Source: Coptis chinensis (taxonomy: Eukaryota > Streptophyta > Magnoliopsida > Ranunculales > Ranunculaceae). Taken from it: a stretch of 64,000 bases of DNA. Shown here piece after piece: positions 10,003 through 20,765 of the stretch. The translations under genes were made by a program, and so were the position numbers. How positions within the stretch are numbered: the first letter of the stretch is position 1; each line of letters begins with the position of its first letter. A model generated the notes under the pieces. The model did not search any database. It saw only the letters and a list, made by a program, of their open reading frames with translations, and had not been told where the DNA came from. The stretch lies in assembly GCA_015680905.1 (NCBI GenBank), contig CM027378.1, positions 6,925,001 through 6,989,000 on the forward strand. Reading direction: 5' to 3'.

Positions 10003-10371
10003 ATGGATAAATCACAGACTCTGTAGATTGTCCTAGGCTTGTTATTTGTTTCAGTAGCAATTGTAATTGCAACCACTGCGCAAGCACCAAGTAACGAAAA
10101 ATTCGAATACGTGGATGCTGACAACAAAACAAAATGTTTCATAACCATAGAAACAGCACGAGAGCTAGAAAAAGCATTGGATACCGAGGATATCCAAGAA
10201 GTTAGTATGATTTCTTGCCAAGAAATAGTTATTTCAAATCCAAGACAATGTTGGGATGATGTTGTTGATTTGGAGTCAGCAAGTAGGAAACAAAATCTCA
10301 CTAACTGGGGAAATGACTTGTGGGACCAGTGCTTTGATTGGATTAAGATAACCAATAACCAAAGGTTGTAA
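10003..10371 (+). pseudogene. Small secreted Cys-containing protein, stop codon in signal peptide
   Basis: The frame runs ATG (10003) MDKSQTL, TAG at 10024-10026, then IVLGLLFVSVAIVIATTAQA and a 90-residue mature part ending at TAA 10369. The hydrophobic stretch spanning the TAG is a classic signal peptide, so the natural start is almost certainly 10003 and the TAG is a mutation, or would need readthrough. The mature part has four Cys in KCFITIE, SCQEIV, QCWDDV and QCFDWI, enough for two disulfides. It is single-exon, with TATA box, leader and AATAAA all placed as in a working gene, and the frame after the TAG is clean, so the lesion looks recent. The Cys-rich secreted layout recalls plant prolamin-like or gametophyte-expressed peptides, but I cannot match the family. 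Confidence 0.6.
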
Positions 10372-10396
10372 TAATTCGTATAATGTTTTAATGCAA

Positions 10397-10402
10397 AATA
10401 AA
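10397..10402 (+). terminator. Polyadenylation signal of the small secreted-protein locus
   Basis: AATAAA lies 26 bases after the stop codon. Confidence 0.45.
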
Positions 10403-10651
10403 AAGGTTGTTACGATATTTTAGAAATATTTTTATTTATCGAAATATATAATTGGACCGATAAATATATATATACTACTTGTAAAGATTCCAGATGGTGT
10501 CACGGTTTTTCCTATACTGTGAGGACTATTTTGACCTTGTTAAAATCTTAAATTCCACTTCTAATCTATGTAAATGATGGCAGTAAAATTCGGAATAGGG
10601 GTAAAATTGTAAATTAATCAAGTAAGTTGTCACCATTTATGAATGGTGAGT

Positions 10652-10654
<3 letters not shown>

Positions 10655-10707
<53 letters not shown>
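10655..10707. repeat. (TA)n microsatellite
   Basis: About 26 uninterrupted TA units. Confidence 0.95.
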
Positions 10708-10709
<2 letters not shown>

Positions 10710-11507
10710 TATAAATAGCGTTTCAAGCAAGAAACACGTCGTTAGAAATGCAAACTCGAAAATAAGGAGAGAGAAAGAGAGAGATTGGAGAATATGAGGG
10801 GAAGGGAGAAGGTGATTACGTACCATCACCACCTCATAAAAACAGTGATGATCGTTCTGATCATAGATTGGAGGTTGTAGTAAGAATAATCAATTGTGTT
10901 TTAATTGAAGTTATTATTATTATTTTTTTTTTGTTGTTGCAGAATTATCAGTTTTAGTGAAAGAATATGATTGAATGATTAGTATGGTTATTTAAAGAAC
11001 GATTTTAGTTTATAAGGAGTACGTATTTGATCTTGGTTTGTTTGAAATTATACAAAGAATATATGAATTGTTTTAGAGAAGAATATATTGTTGTTTTTGA
11101 AGTATCTAGGGTTTTGATTAATTGTTATTTTTTGGAAGATGAGTATAACTATTTTGATTATATTTAATTTTGTTTTTGTCTAATAGTTTAATTGGTTTCG
11201 AAATCTAGGGTTTCAATTCATAAGCATAAGGTGTTTTTAGAGTATAATTAAGTTCTATTTACTTATTTTTCATTAAAAATCACTAGAACATGAGTATCTT
11301 TTGTTATTGTTGTTGTTGTTGTTAGTAGAATGATGATCCTTTTGTTATGTGTCTGGGACTCTGGGAGATAATAGGAATTAAAGTTCCGATTTTCGAATTT
11401 GTCGAAAAATAATTAGATCGGAATCGGAAGTAGTTTTGAATTTCCGATTATCCAAATTTTCCTATTATATTTAGATTTTACTAAGTTAAATAGGCTTGAT
11501 TAGGTAC
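10708..11507. other. Non-coding stretch with GA and TTG microsatellites
   Basis: A GA-rich tract at about 10766-10792 and a (TTG)n tract at about 11305-11325 are visible. Motifs like CTAGGGTTTTGATT recall plant 5' leaders, but no frame longer than about 30 codons starts with ATG and I cannot support a gene. Confidence 0.4.
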
Positions 11508-11515
11508 TGTAAATG

Positions 11516-11722
11516 CAGGGCCGGCCCTACGTTTGAATGGGCCCAATGCAAGGTAAACAAAATGAGGCCTTTATTTCTTTTTCTTTTTTAGATAATGGGC
11601 TTTTTGTGTGGGGCTTTTAACAATATAGTGGGATTTTTCGAGCTTAATGGGGCATTTTGTTTTGGTTTATATTGGAGGCCCTTTGCAAGGCCTTAGACAA
11701 CATTGGCCCATGGCCGGCCCTG
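11516..11722. mobile_element. hAT-type MITE, 207 bp
   Basis: Ends CAGGGCCGGCCCT and GGCCGGCCCTG form the terminal inverted repeats typical of plant hAT elements. The 8-bp duplication TGTAAATG is exact at 11508-11515 and 11723-11730. The inside has no coding capacity, so it would depend on a transposase elsewhere. Confidence 0.9.
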
Positions 11723-11730
11723 TGTAAATG

Positions 11731-12837
11731 CAATGTTTAAACTTTAAATAAAGTTGTCTGCGTGTAAGCCCATTCAAGCAACACGAAGAACTTATAGAAC
11801 TAGGATTGTGTTTGATAGGAGTTGTGGCAAAGACAAATTTTGTCACCATTTGCCAGTGACAAATTTGTCATGGTAATCAAAATGGCAATTGCAAATAGTT
11901 TGTGGTGAATCTAGATTATATTTGTTGTTGTTTGATTACATGGTAGGAAATAATTTGTGACAAATTTGTGTGTAATTTGTTGTGGCAAAATTTACATAGC
12001 TCCCCCCTGAGTAAATTTTGCAATCAAAATCATGGCAAATAACTAGTTGTGACAAAACTCAAAAATATTCGCCCACCGGTAAAAACTCATATCAAACAGC
12101 TGTAAATTGTAGTAAATGTGTGAATAGTGTTATTTGCCACGAACACAAGAAGTACGCTAACATTTATTTTATTATTAAACAAACTCAAAACCCAAAAAAG
12201 TCAAAAGGAATGTTCTGGTCTTCTTCCTTTTCCCCTTAATTGCTTCTAGGAAAGTTGGGGTGCCCCTACCGGCCCGGTCATTGCGTGGAACAACGTCAGA
12301 CAATCAACCCTCTCCTTGATATGTTTCAAAGATGAGATTATTTTTAAAAAAAATTGTAGGTTGCTGTTTTATTTCTTACACAATCAACCCAGCATAAATC
12401 ATTTACCCTTACATGGTATAGTAATTTATTTCGAGAAGGTTGGACAAACACAATTCAAAGTTACTACAGACCGACTCACTAACTTTATAGAATGTAAGTA
12501 AGCAAAATATAGTGAGGGTTGCGGTACGGTATTCACATACACCCAGCAAACTGGTATTAGGAAGTGGCATAAGAGACCTGGCGATCGAACTTTGAAACGG
12601 TACCAACCTCATACAAAAAAACAATTTCATTTTCCGAGCCCCACAATATCCACACCAACTCCATATTTACGAACACCCGCACAATGATGTCGTTGCCAAT
12701 ACCACAACTCTCACTAAAAGGCCGCATGATCAAGCCACCACCACCTTGCGGTACCTTTAACCTTTAAAACATGTAGACATGTAGTGCAACATGTAGGGTG
12801 AACTAGTGTTACCCCCACACTAGATGAGTTAGGATTT
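11731..12837. other. Non-coding stretch, possible MITE at about 11807-12104
   Basis: TGTTTGATAGGAGTT near 11811 and AACTCATATCAAACA near 12087 are inverted relative to each other, and the inside is rich in GACAAATTTGTCA-like pieces, suggesting a MITE of about 300 bp. No duplication is clear. At 12520-12760 a minus-strand reading looks weakly protein-like but has no defined ends or recognisable domain. Confidence 0.3.
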
Positions 12838-12966
12838 CCCCCCCACTAGATGGGAATTAGGGTCTCCCCCCCCCCCAAATACACACAAAAAAAATTAGGT
12901 CAACCCAATTTGACTTTTTTTTTTGTGCATTTAGGGGGGAAACCCTAATTTCCCATCTAGGGGTGA
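12838..12966. repeat. Foldback (hairpin) repeat
   Basis: The left arm CACTAGATGGGAATTAGGG plus C-run and ACACAAAAAAAA, and the right arm TTTTTTTTTGTGCA plus G-run and CCCTAATTTCCCATCTAG, are inverted copies of about 50 bases around a 20-base loop. A partial extra copy of the left arm precedes it at 12815-12840. Confidence 0.7.
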
Positions 12967-13302
12967 GACCTTAATTTCCCCAACATGTATAGTTTGCTAT
13001 TGGCCACATCTTTTTTGCATGATGACAATCCATGCATGTGTTTTTTGCCGGACGTACAAGTCAAGCATGCACATTTTGTTGTAAAGTTTTGTAATTGCCA
13101 CATGGGAGTGGGTGGGACTACATACTTGACTTTAAGTTGCACAATTTATGGTATATATATTATGATAATAAAGGTCAATATTTAACTTCTTAAGTAGTAT
13201 GTTTTAAGGAAGACATTGTCATGTGAGAACGTACGTCTTGTTGGTCATTCTTGGTTGACATTTTTCTTTATGGCAAAGTTATATTTAGGGGTTATTTCCT
13301 AA
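12967..13302. other. Non-coding spacer
   Basis: Nothing recognisable. Short frames on both strands lack domains. Confidence 0.3.
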
Positions 13303-13456
13303 ATCCTAAATTGAGCTCTAGGATCCTATTTATTTATTGACAATAAATATTTATTAGTGAAAAATCAATTTTTGAAAAAACAAATGCATTTGGTATCTAT
13401 TTTTCTAAAAAATAGGTTTTCTCCCAAAAAACATTTATTGGTCCAAAAAATGTTTT

Positions 13457-13700
13457 TGTTAGAATTAATTAGCCTTAAAGAGAACACTACACTAACTAAA
13501 GTAGATGAATAATGGAGAGAATGAGAGAGAGAAATCTTATTGATATGTAGAAGTGTGCATGAATTGGAGAATGCTACATTTATATGTAACTAGGTAACCT
13601 CCTTTACAAAATACAAGGATTACAAGAATGGAACACATATGAGGAGGTGCCCCATATGGGCTCAATGGTGGGCATTCATATAGACCCACGTATTTCATAG
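13457..13700 (-). repeat. Copia-like LTR fragment inside the duplicated promoter
   Basis: Read on the minus strand, a TATA-like ACATATAAATG (about 13572) is followed by a pyrimidine-rich leader (TTTCTCTCTCTCATTCTC) and an end in ATTCTAACA at 13457. This is the usual layout of a small copia LTR. The other end is not identified. Confidence 0.35.
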
Positions 13701-13746
13701 CAATTTATGATAATTGGGTAAATTTTGTTTTTTGAACTTTTTTTTG

Positions 13747-13749
<3 letters not shown>

Positions 13750-13794
<45 letters not shown>
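13750..13794. repeat. 45-base T homopolymer
   Basis: It is preceded by TTTTTTGAACTTTTTTTTGAAC. It could be the A-tail of a minus-strand retroposed sequence or simple expansion. Confidence 0.9.
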
Positions 13795-13796
<2 letters not shown>

Positions 13797-14456
13797 GGCT
13801 TTTCACTTTGGGCGCTCAAGGCAAATTCACTACCCGGATGTATTAATACTAAATGCCACGATATGTCGAAATATTTCAAAAAATATCGTGTGAAATATGT
13901 TGGTTTGATAAAAAGAACTTTTAATAAAAATCACAACCAAACATGTTTATTCAAAAACTGTTTTTGGAATAAATATTTTTTAGAAAAATACTGTTTAAGA
14001 AAAAATGATTTTTTGAAAAAATGAGATCCAAACACCCACTAATTTTTGCTTGCTATATTATTTATGTTTTGTATAGTACAAATAATGCACGCATATAATT
14101 AGGGAATTTTGATGTAGTTAAACGGATTGGAATAACACTCTAACTAGTGTGTTGTACATATAGTTATAACAAGTGGTTAGTCCATACCACAATAAAAAAA
14201 AAATGTTTTTGTCATGAAATGGGTGTTACCAATGGATTATCGACATATTTATTATTAGATAATAAATCAAGTTTATTCAACTAATAATAATATTAAGAAC
14301 GTTTCAATCTCTTCTTCTTCTTTTTTGCTAGGTAAGTTTAAATATATTAATAAGGAGAAAAATACAAAATAATGGTTTGAGTATGGGAAAACCAAACTCT
14401 GATTCTAACCAAGATGTTATGTGTACTCCAATAAGCTGGGTACATAACACACAATA

Positions 14457-17400
14457 CTAGCCTATTCTCACAAATTTGCTATAGGGGTTTTCCCATTGGA
14501 TAAGCCATGAAGGCTTTCCTTCAGTGATGATCGAAGCATTTTCTCGCAAGCTTGCACCTGTTTTTGACAAGATATCAACTGTAATGTTGGCCTCTCTCCA
14601 TGTGTGAGTAATGGAGAGGGATTGAAGTTTCAGTCGACATGCTCTCCATCTTGCTTGTAGTTCCCAAATGATTTCTCCGCTAGTGAAAGAAGCCACTGCT
14701 ACAGTTGAATCAGACTCTACCCAAATTTTTAACCAACCTCATGTAATTGTCGTTTCCACTCCCAAAACGATAGCATGACACTCTACTTTGTAATTGGTGC
14801 TGACACCTAAGTTCTTATGAAAAGTAATAAGAAAATCACCAGTAAAGTTTCTGAAGATTACGCCTATAGCTGAAGGGCCTGGATTGCCAAAAGAGGCACC
14901 GTCAGAATTCAACTTTACTATATCTGGCTCGGGAGGGATCCAGAAACAAGATTTCAGAGTAGGTGGTGACTTGATTATGAAATTAATGTTCCAAAACATA
15001 CAAAAGTGTCTATCTCTCACAGTGTTGTCCATGTGGGCTTTGGAGAGATGGTTAGTGCATAAGATGTGGGATCTAATTGTTTTTTTTTTTTACAAATATC
15101 CACATTAGGAGTATAACCTTTAAAAACAATTTTGTTCTGATGCTTCCAAATCGCAACCATACTTGCCAATAACCCTGAGTTCCATGTTTGCTTCAGGTAC
15201 AGACTCCAGAAAGAAGACAACATAGATGCTTCATGGAAATTAATGAGGGGTTGTGATATTTGGAAACAACTTGAAAACCAAGACCACAATTGGACATCAA
15301 AAGGGCATTGCCATAAGATGTGGTGAAGAGCTTCAACAGATTGAGAACAAAAATGACAACAAGAAGCTAGTATGATTCCCATTTTTTGTACTCTCTCATT
15401 AGTAGCCGCACATCCATTGATCAACTTCCAAGCAGTAGCAGCAACTCTAGGGTGATTGTGCGAGTTCTAGACAAGTTTTGACTAGGAAACAATTGGTTTT
15501 TTTTTCCTTGTATAATCGAATGCTGATTTGGCCAAGAATTTTCCTTTGATGTCTGGGCACCAGACCTTGTAATCACTGTGTTGAGGATTACAAGAGACGT
15601 CTGGTATGATTCCAAAGGACGCAAGCATTGCATAAAAGGTTGAGGAATGATAATATCATTACCATTGATAATGATACTTAACTTAGAGTTGTAACCTTTT
15701 AGTTCTTGATCAGTGAGATCCAACAGATGTTGAAGAGAGAAATTGCCTAGCCAATTATCCCTCCAAAAATCAATTGATTCTCCATTGCCTATAATCCATT
15801 TGTACCTTGTACTGATTTCTTCCAAAGCTTTTTTAATTCCATACCAAATCAAGGAGGGTTTATGATATTGTGTCAGAGAGCCATCTCTACTCGTATACTT
15901 AAGCTTCATAAATTGTGCAAAATCATCTCCCCTATTGGTTATAGACCATGCCAGTTTCATAAGCATTGCCATGTTCACCTCTCTGAGTTTACGAATGCCA
16001 AGGCCACCTTCATTTACAGGTTTACAAATGTTTTCCCATCTCACAGTAGTGGACCTTTTAAAAGAAGGATCCCCGGTCCAGAGAAAGTTACGCATTACTC
16101 TTTCAGCTTTTTTAATGATACAAGACGGCCATCTGTAGATTGACATATTATATATGGGCATACTACAAAGAACAAATTTGATTAGAATTGCTCTACCTTG
16201 GAAAGAGAGCATCTTTCCTTTCCAACTAGTTAGTTTCTTCCTAATTCTATCCAAAACTAGAGAGATAGTAGAACGCTTGACTTTTCCATATACCATAGGT
16301 ACCCCAAGACAATTCTCTGGCAGAAAACCTTTGGAGAATTGTAGTTCATTAAGGACCCTATTTTTCCTGAGCATGGTAAAACCTTCAAGGAAGATTCTAG
16401 ATTTGGCTTTATTAATGTTCTGACTAGATGCAAATTGATATATATCAAGGAGTTGATTAATACATCTGAGACTTATGCTATCACCTTTAGAGAAGATAAT
16501 CATTTCATTTGCGAAGAGAAGATGACTTGGAGCTGGAAAGCCTTTGACAATAGTAAGAGGCTTTATAAGATTCTGCTGTCTAAGAGAGTGCATGCCCCTA
16601 CTAAAAAAGTCTTCTGCTATAGCAAAAAGCAATGAAGATAAGGGATCTCCCTGCTTTAAACTCCTACTCATAGGGAAGAAGACAATAGGTTCACCATTGA
16701 ATAGAATAGAAAGATGAGCAGAACTCATAATAACTTTGATCCAATTGATCCAAGTGAGAGAGAAACCCAGTCTACTTATAACCTGAAGGAGGAAAGACCA
16801 ACTCATAGAGTCATAAACTTGTGTGATGTCGATCTTGATGGCAGCATTGCCTCTTCTTCTTTTAGCCTGCATCTCATTAAAGAGTTCGGAAGCTAGCCCA
16901 ATATTAGATTGAGAAGACCTACCAGGAACAAAACCGGCTTGTTCCTTAGTAATAATTTTTGAGGCTATCGAGTTAAGCCTAAGCTGTAGTAGTTTTGAAA
17001 TAATTTTCATGAGAAAATTGCCACAACAAATGGGTTTAAGCTTACTAAGCTTCGTTGTATCTTTTTCTTTCGGGATCAGAGATATGAAGTTAAAGTTTAT
17101 GCCATTTGGTAATCTGGACTGGATGAAAAAAGATTGAACAGCTTCACATATGTCTAGCTTGATGATGGGCCAATATTTGTGGTAAAAGTGACCTTGGAAT
17201 CCGTCTGGACTAGGGGAACTGTCAACTTTCATGGAAAAAACCACTTCTTGTATCTCCACATAATTAGGAATAATAGTGAGAGAGTGATTAACTTCATCAA
17301 TAACTAACATAGGAGTGAGTCCTAAGAGTTGATCATCTTGAATCACAGCAGTTTCTGTGAATTTGGCTTCATAAAAACGTACTATATAGTCTTGTATTTC

Positions 17401-17766
17401 CTTTGGGTCTGAAAGGAAAGTGTCCTCTTCAATTACAAGCTTTGAAATTATAGATGACCCTTGTCTTAACTTACACATGTTGTGAAAGAAAGCAGAGTTC
17501 CTGTCGAGTTCTTTATCAAAGTTTAATCTACTTTTTTGCCTCCATAGACTTGCTCTGTTATTTCTTGTTGTGGAAAGTTAACTCTCTTTAAGAACTACTT
17601 CGTTGATAAGATTTTCATCGTGATTATCTTGGTTTGCAAAAGTTTGAGCTTGAAGAAGTTGTGCTTCTGCCATTCGGATATTATTGTCTAAGTTACCAAA
17701 AACTTCATGGTTCCATTTCTTCAGGTCCAGCTTGAGTCTCTGAAGTTTTTTTATCACTCTCACCAA
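14457..17766 (-). pseudogene. LINE-2 ORF2: RT, zf-RVT and RNase H part
   Basis: From the 5' side: LQRLKLDLKKWNHEVFGN (17730), the linker after the endonuclease. The RT domain in a 685-codon open stretch (17478-15421) includes SSPSPDGFQGHFYHKYWP, LKQGDPLSSLLFAIAED, thumb and connection. The zf-RVT runs 15424-15017 (CCHFCSQSVEALHHILWQCP), and RNase H follows 15032-14457 (SDGASFGNPGPSAIG, KVECHAIVLGVE, ESDSTVAV). The RT catalytic motif, FADD in sister elements, reads FANE here (LLFANEMIIF), so both catalytic acids are changed and the enzyme should be dead. Stops at about 17578 and 14739 and shifts near 15420 and 15030 add to this. Confidence 0.85.
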
Positions 17767-17768
17767 GG

Positions 17769-17773
17769 GTGGT
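17769..17773. repeat. Target-site duplication of Athila-1 (left copy, GTGGT)
   Basis: GTGGT here and at 45324-45328 flank TGATAA...TTATCA, the ends of Athila-1. Confidence 0.9.
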
Positions 17774-19112
17774 TGATAAAGTAGGAATTATATTTTACTC
17801 TACTTAACTAATTAAACTTAAACAGAAGTAAAGAATAATAATTTTACTCTTAATTATTGAAGTTATCTACTCTCTTGAATCATGCAATAAATGGAGTAAA
17901 GAATTCATTCCACTCCTAGTCCTTTAAATGTAAGTTTCCACTAGCTTAATCGATACTAACAAAACAGTTGAGAGTAATGAATTGAAATTATACTACTATG
18001 GCAATTGAACTTAATTAGATGTTTAACTTATACTATGATAAATGAATGTTGAAATGTGAATATGGAGAAGAAATTAGGGGAATTTGAATCCACTTGATGT
18101 ATTCCTAATATGCTAGTGTAGATTATTGCAGTCCTATTCAACTAAGATTAAGTATTGATCCCTAATTACTCATGGCAATCTCTGCCAACTAATAATTAGC
18201 ATGTGAGTAAGTCCAACCCATTCTCATGGAAAATCAACTATCCTTCTAGAGTGAAACTCTTAACAAGCAATAATTCTAACTAACATATCAAGTCTTCATC
18301 AAGCTTCATCAAACCCCTCTAATGGAGGTTTAGCTAGAGGTCATTAGACTATCATAAATAGATATATGAGAAGGTGATATAATGAAGAACAATAATGAAG
18401 AACAATAATGAACTTTTATTAATCTAATGAATACTGAAGAACAATAATTAACTAAGGTTTAAACTAATAACTAAGTCTAAATTTTAATTATCTATCTCTA
18501 ATTAATTATCTCTATCTAAGTCTAAGTATATACAGAGTTATGCCTTAGTCCTCTTTATATAAGAGAGGCTATGTCTATATTTTCGTGCATGGGCTTTGGA
18601 GCCATGTTTTGGGCCCTTAAATCAAGCCCAAAACCTAATTACATAAGTCCAAAAAGGGTTTTTCTACTAAAAATTACTACAATAGCATTTTTGTCTATGT
18701 TTGCTCCTCTGATTGGATCAAGGCCAAGACCATTAGAAAGCTCTTGCCGAGCCGATCGTTTTGACATATAATAGGCCTAATTCCGAGGTCTGAGTCCAAA
18801 GATACGGCTTGCGAAAGTTCTATTGACTTTTCCGCTCTATTTCTGCTCGCGTTGACTTTGACTTTTCAGCTTTGACCGGGATTTAAAAAGGTTTTTTCTC
18901 CTTGAATCTTGGCCTTTAATCATAGAACTTCTTAGCAACCAACCTTTGCTCCTTTATCTCATAAAAGTGATATGTTTCTTCACATATTTGACTCCAATGA
19001 CTGAAATACATAAACGCACGTAAACCGTACTAACTCATATTTATTATACACATAATTTGTCTAAATGTAATGATATTAAGGGGTTAAAACTACAGTTTTG
19101 GGCTCTTATCAA
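17774..19112 (-). repeat. 3' LTR of Athila-1
   Basis: 1339 bases. On the minus strand it starts TGATAAGAGCCCAAAACTG and ends CTACTTTATCA. It aligns along its length with 43997-45323 and, less well, with 56227-57725. A minus-strand TATA box (CTTATATAAAGAGG) lies at about 18550-18566. Confidence 0.92.
18550..18566 (-). promoter_or_regulatory. TATA box in Athila-1 3' LTR
   Basis: TCTCTTATATAAAGAGGAC on the minus strand. The same motif is in the 5' LTR at about 44760-44777. Confidence 0.6.
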
Positions 19113-19127
19113 ACCACCCCCAAACAT
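19113..19127 (-). other. Polypurine tract of Athila-1
   Basis: TTTGGGGGTGGTTT on the minus strand abuts the 3' LTR start and follows GAGGACAAGCAAAATGATG, a context common to Athila-type elements. It would prime plus-strand DNA synthesis. Confidence 0.8.
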
Positions 19128-19971
19128 CATTTTGCTTGTCCTCAAGCAAATATGAGAAATTAATATAAGTGACCAAAAATGGAGTTCTAACTAATCTCTT
19201 TTCGCCGAGTGCGATTGCATTGACCATATGCAACAAGGCCTTAAACCACGAGGAATTCCCTAGTGGATGAGTTATAGCCTCGTGACAGTTTTCCAGAGAA
19301 GGTACTCACAAACTTCATATATACTACAACGACTAAGAAATAAAATTATTGTTTCCTACTTTATTCTCAGATATCTATACATTTCACTAAGCGAATCTAC
19401 GAATAATCAAGTCGAAATCTAAGCTAATACGTGCGTAATAATCAATCATCTACGAATAAACATATATACAATAAACTATGCTATGAAATGCAATAACAGG
19501 TCCGTTTCTGAAACTTTGGAATAGCGTCCTTAAGTAGGTCCTCACATATATGTCAAGACAAAAACCACTCTGATTTTTCCACTCAAGTTTCGCTCACTCT
19601 AGTGTGCAGTGGGCACACTTTACCTTACAATCTCAATGACACACAAGGAAACCGAAGTCGATCAAACACATTTGCCACTTACTATCACACTAACCTATTC
19701 CTAATTGAGTTAGATGTCTTTATTAGGTATTGCGGGAATTAGGTGATGGTTTAAGAAAGAAGGAAATAGATATTCAAAAAGAACAAGTCTGAGATGATAG
19801 AGTCTTCATATTATGTAACTAGAAAAAACCTTGTTCTTTACTTTGCATCTACACTTTGTTTCCATCCTTAGCCATTTTTTTTTTCTTTTGGCTTTTGACT
19901 CCTTTGATTGTGTTTTTGGAGTTCTAACTTTTTATTTTATTTTATTTTTTCTTTTCTTTGGATGGAAACTT
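19128..19971 (-). other. Athila-1 3' untranslated region (distal part)
   Basis: No gene. Collinear with 57740-58590 of Athila-2, which confirms it as element sequence. Ends at the LINE-4 insertion point AAACTT (19966-19971). Confidence 0.75.
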
Positions 19972-20109
19972 TTTTTTCTTTTTTCTTTTTTTTGCTTGGT
20001 AAGTTAAAAATATATTAAAAAAGAATGGAAAAGAATTACAAGTTTTCTAGGCAGTGCTAATGCCCATAGTCACCCATGCATGGCGCACATACAAACCGTA
20101 AGGCACCTC

Positions 20110-20660
20110 CTATTTATATATCCATAGGGGTCTGCCATTACAAAATATGATCTCGTTATTAACCAGTCAAGACGCTCTCTTAGCAATGATGTCAGCCGCT
20201 TGGTTGGCTTCCCTCCAAGTATGGGTCACTAGCAGGGAAGCACATGCACGAGAGCATAGTTTTCATCTATTGAGAAGTTCCCATGTCATAGATGATGAGT
20301 TGGCAGCAGTTACCACTGCTGATGAGTCGGATTCCACCCACAGGTTATTCTATCCCCTTGACAAAGCTGCCTCCACCCCTTCAACTATGGTTGTACATTC
20401 AGCTAGATAACATGTAGTGTTGCCCAATCCTCGACCCAGAACGTATAGGAAGTTGCCATTGTGGTCGCGAAAGGAGACCCGAAAACCCCCAGGCCCAGGA
20501 TTGCCTCTTGCTACACCGTTAGTGTTGAGGTTCACTTGTGCTATGGCTGGTGGTATCCAAACACAATGAATCCTCCTTCTCGCAGCAGCAACATTCATAT
20601 GGATACCCCATTCGTTCAGAATTCCGGCATCAGACAGCTCCATGTGTCCTTTTGAGAGGT
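20110..20660 (-). pseudogene. LINE-4 RNase H domain (ORF2 C-terminus, distal to the solo LTR)
   Basis: The minus-strand reading ARRRIHCVWIPPAIAQVN, RGNPGPGGFRVSFRD, CYLAECTTIVEGVEA and ESDSSAVVTAAN is the RNase H fold of plant LINEs. The first catalytic Asp (normally SDG) reads TNG, so activity is unlikely. A stop near 20350 and others follow. It is separated from the rest of ORF2 by the 1.26-kb LTR. Confidence 0.8.
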
Positions 20661-20765
20661 AAGAAGTCGTGATGATATGTGATCATACAATACCCTCGCA
20701 AAAGGCTTTTGATACTGCTTTGTCTTGAAAGAAAATCCTGTTCCTATGTTTCCATAAGTCGGTCA

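Larger units (their letters stand above)
13303..14330 (+). repeat. Second copy of the secreted-protein promoter region, disrupted
   Basis: TCCTAAATTGAGCTC (13304) and, after an insertion, TAGTACAAAT...AATTAGGGAATTTTGAT (14077-14118), GATTGGAATAACACTC, GTGTTACCAATGGATTAT and the CT-rich tract at 14309-14330 follow the same order as 9574-9890. The copy ends exactly where LINE-2 begins, in what would be the 5' leader region, so its gene body, if it existed, has been displaced or lost. About 740 bases (13325-14060) are inserted relative to the first copy. Confidence 0.7.
14331..17773 (-). mobile_element. LINE-2, 3' half (split by Athila-1)
   Basis: The minus-strand LINE ends at 14331 in a 3' tail reading TTAATATATTTAAACTTACC then TAGCAAAAAAG. 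That tail is shared with LINE-4, so it is a family feature. The sequence breaks at the GTGGT duplication 17769-17773 and resumes at 45324, where the endonuclease reading continues. Rejoined, the element is about 6 kb. Confidence 0.9.

Noticed and set aside
9873..10355. 160-codon minus-strand open frame over the small secreted-protein locus
   Set aside because: The plus frame has TATA box, leader, signal peptide and polyadenylation signal; the minus frame has no domain and runs out through the promoter.
10039..10371. TTG at 10039 as real start of the secreted protein
   Set aside because: The ATG at 10003 is in frame, has a proper leader and gives a normal signal peptide N-terminus; plants do not generally use TTG.
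12409..12630. 73-codon minus-strand frame as a gene
   Set aside because: No recognisable domain, no promoter features, overlaps a plus-strand frame of the same quality.
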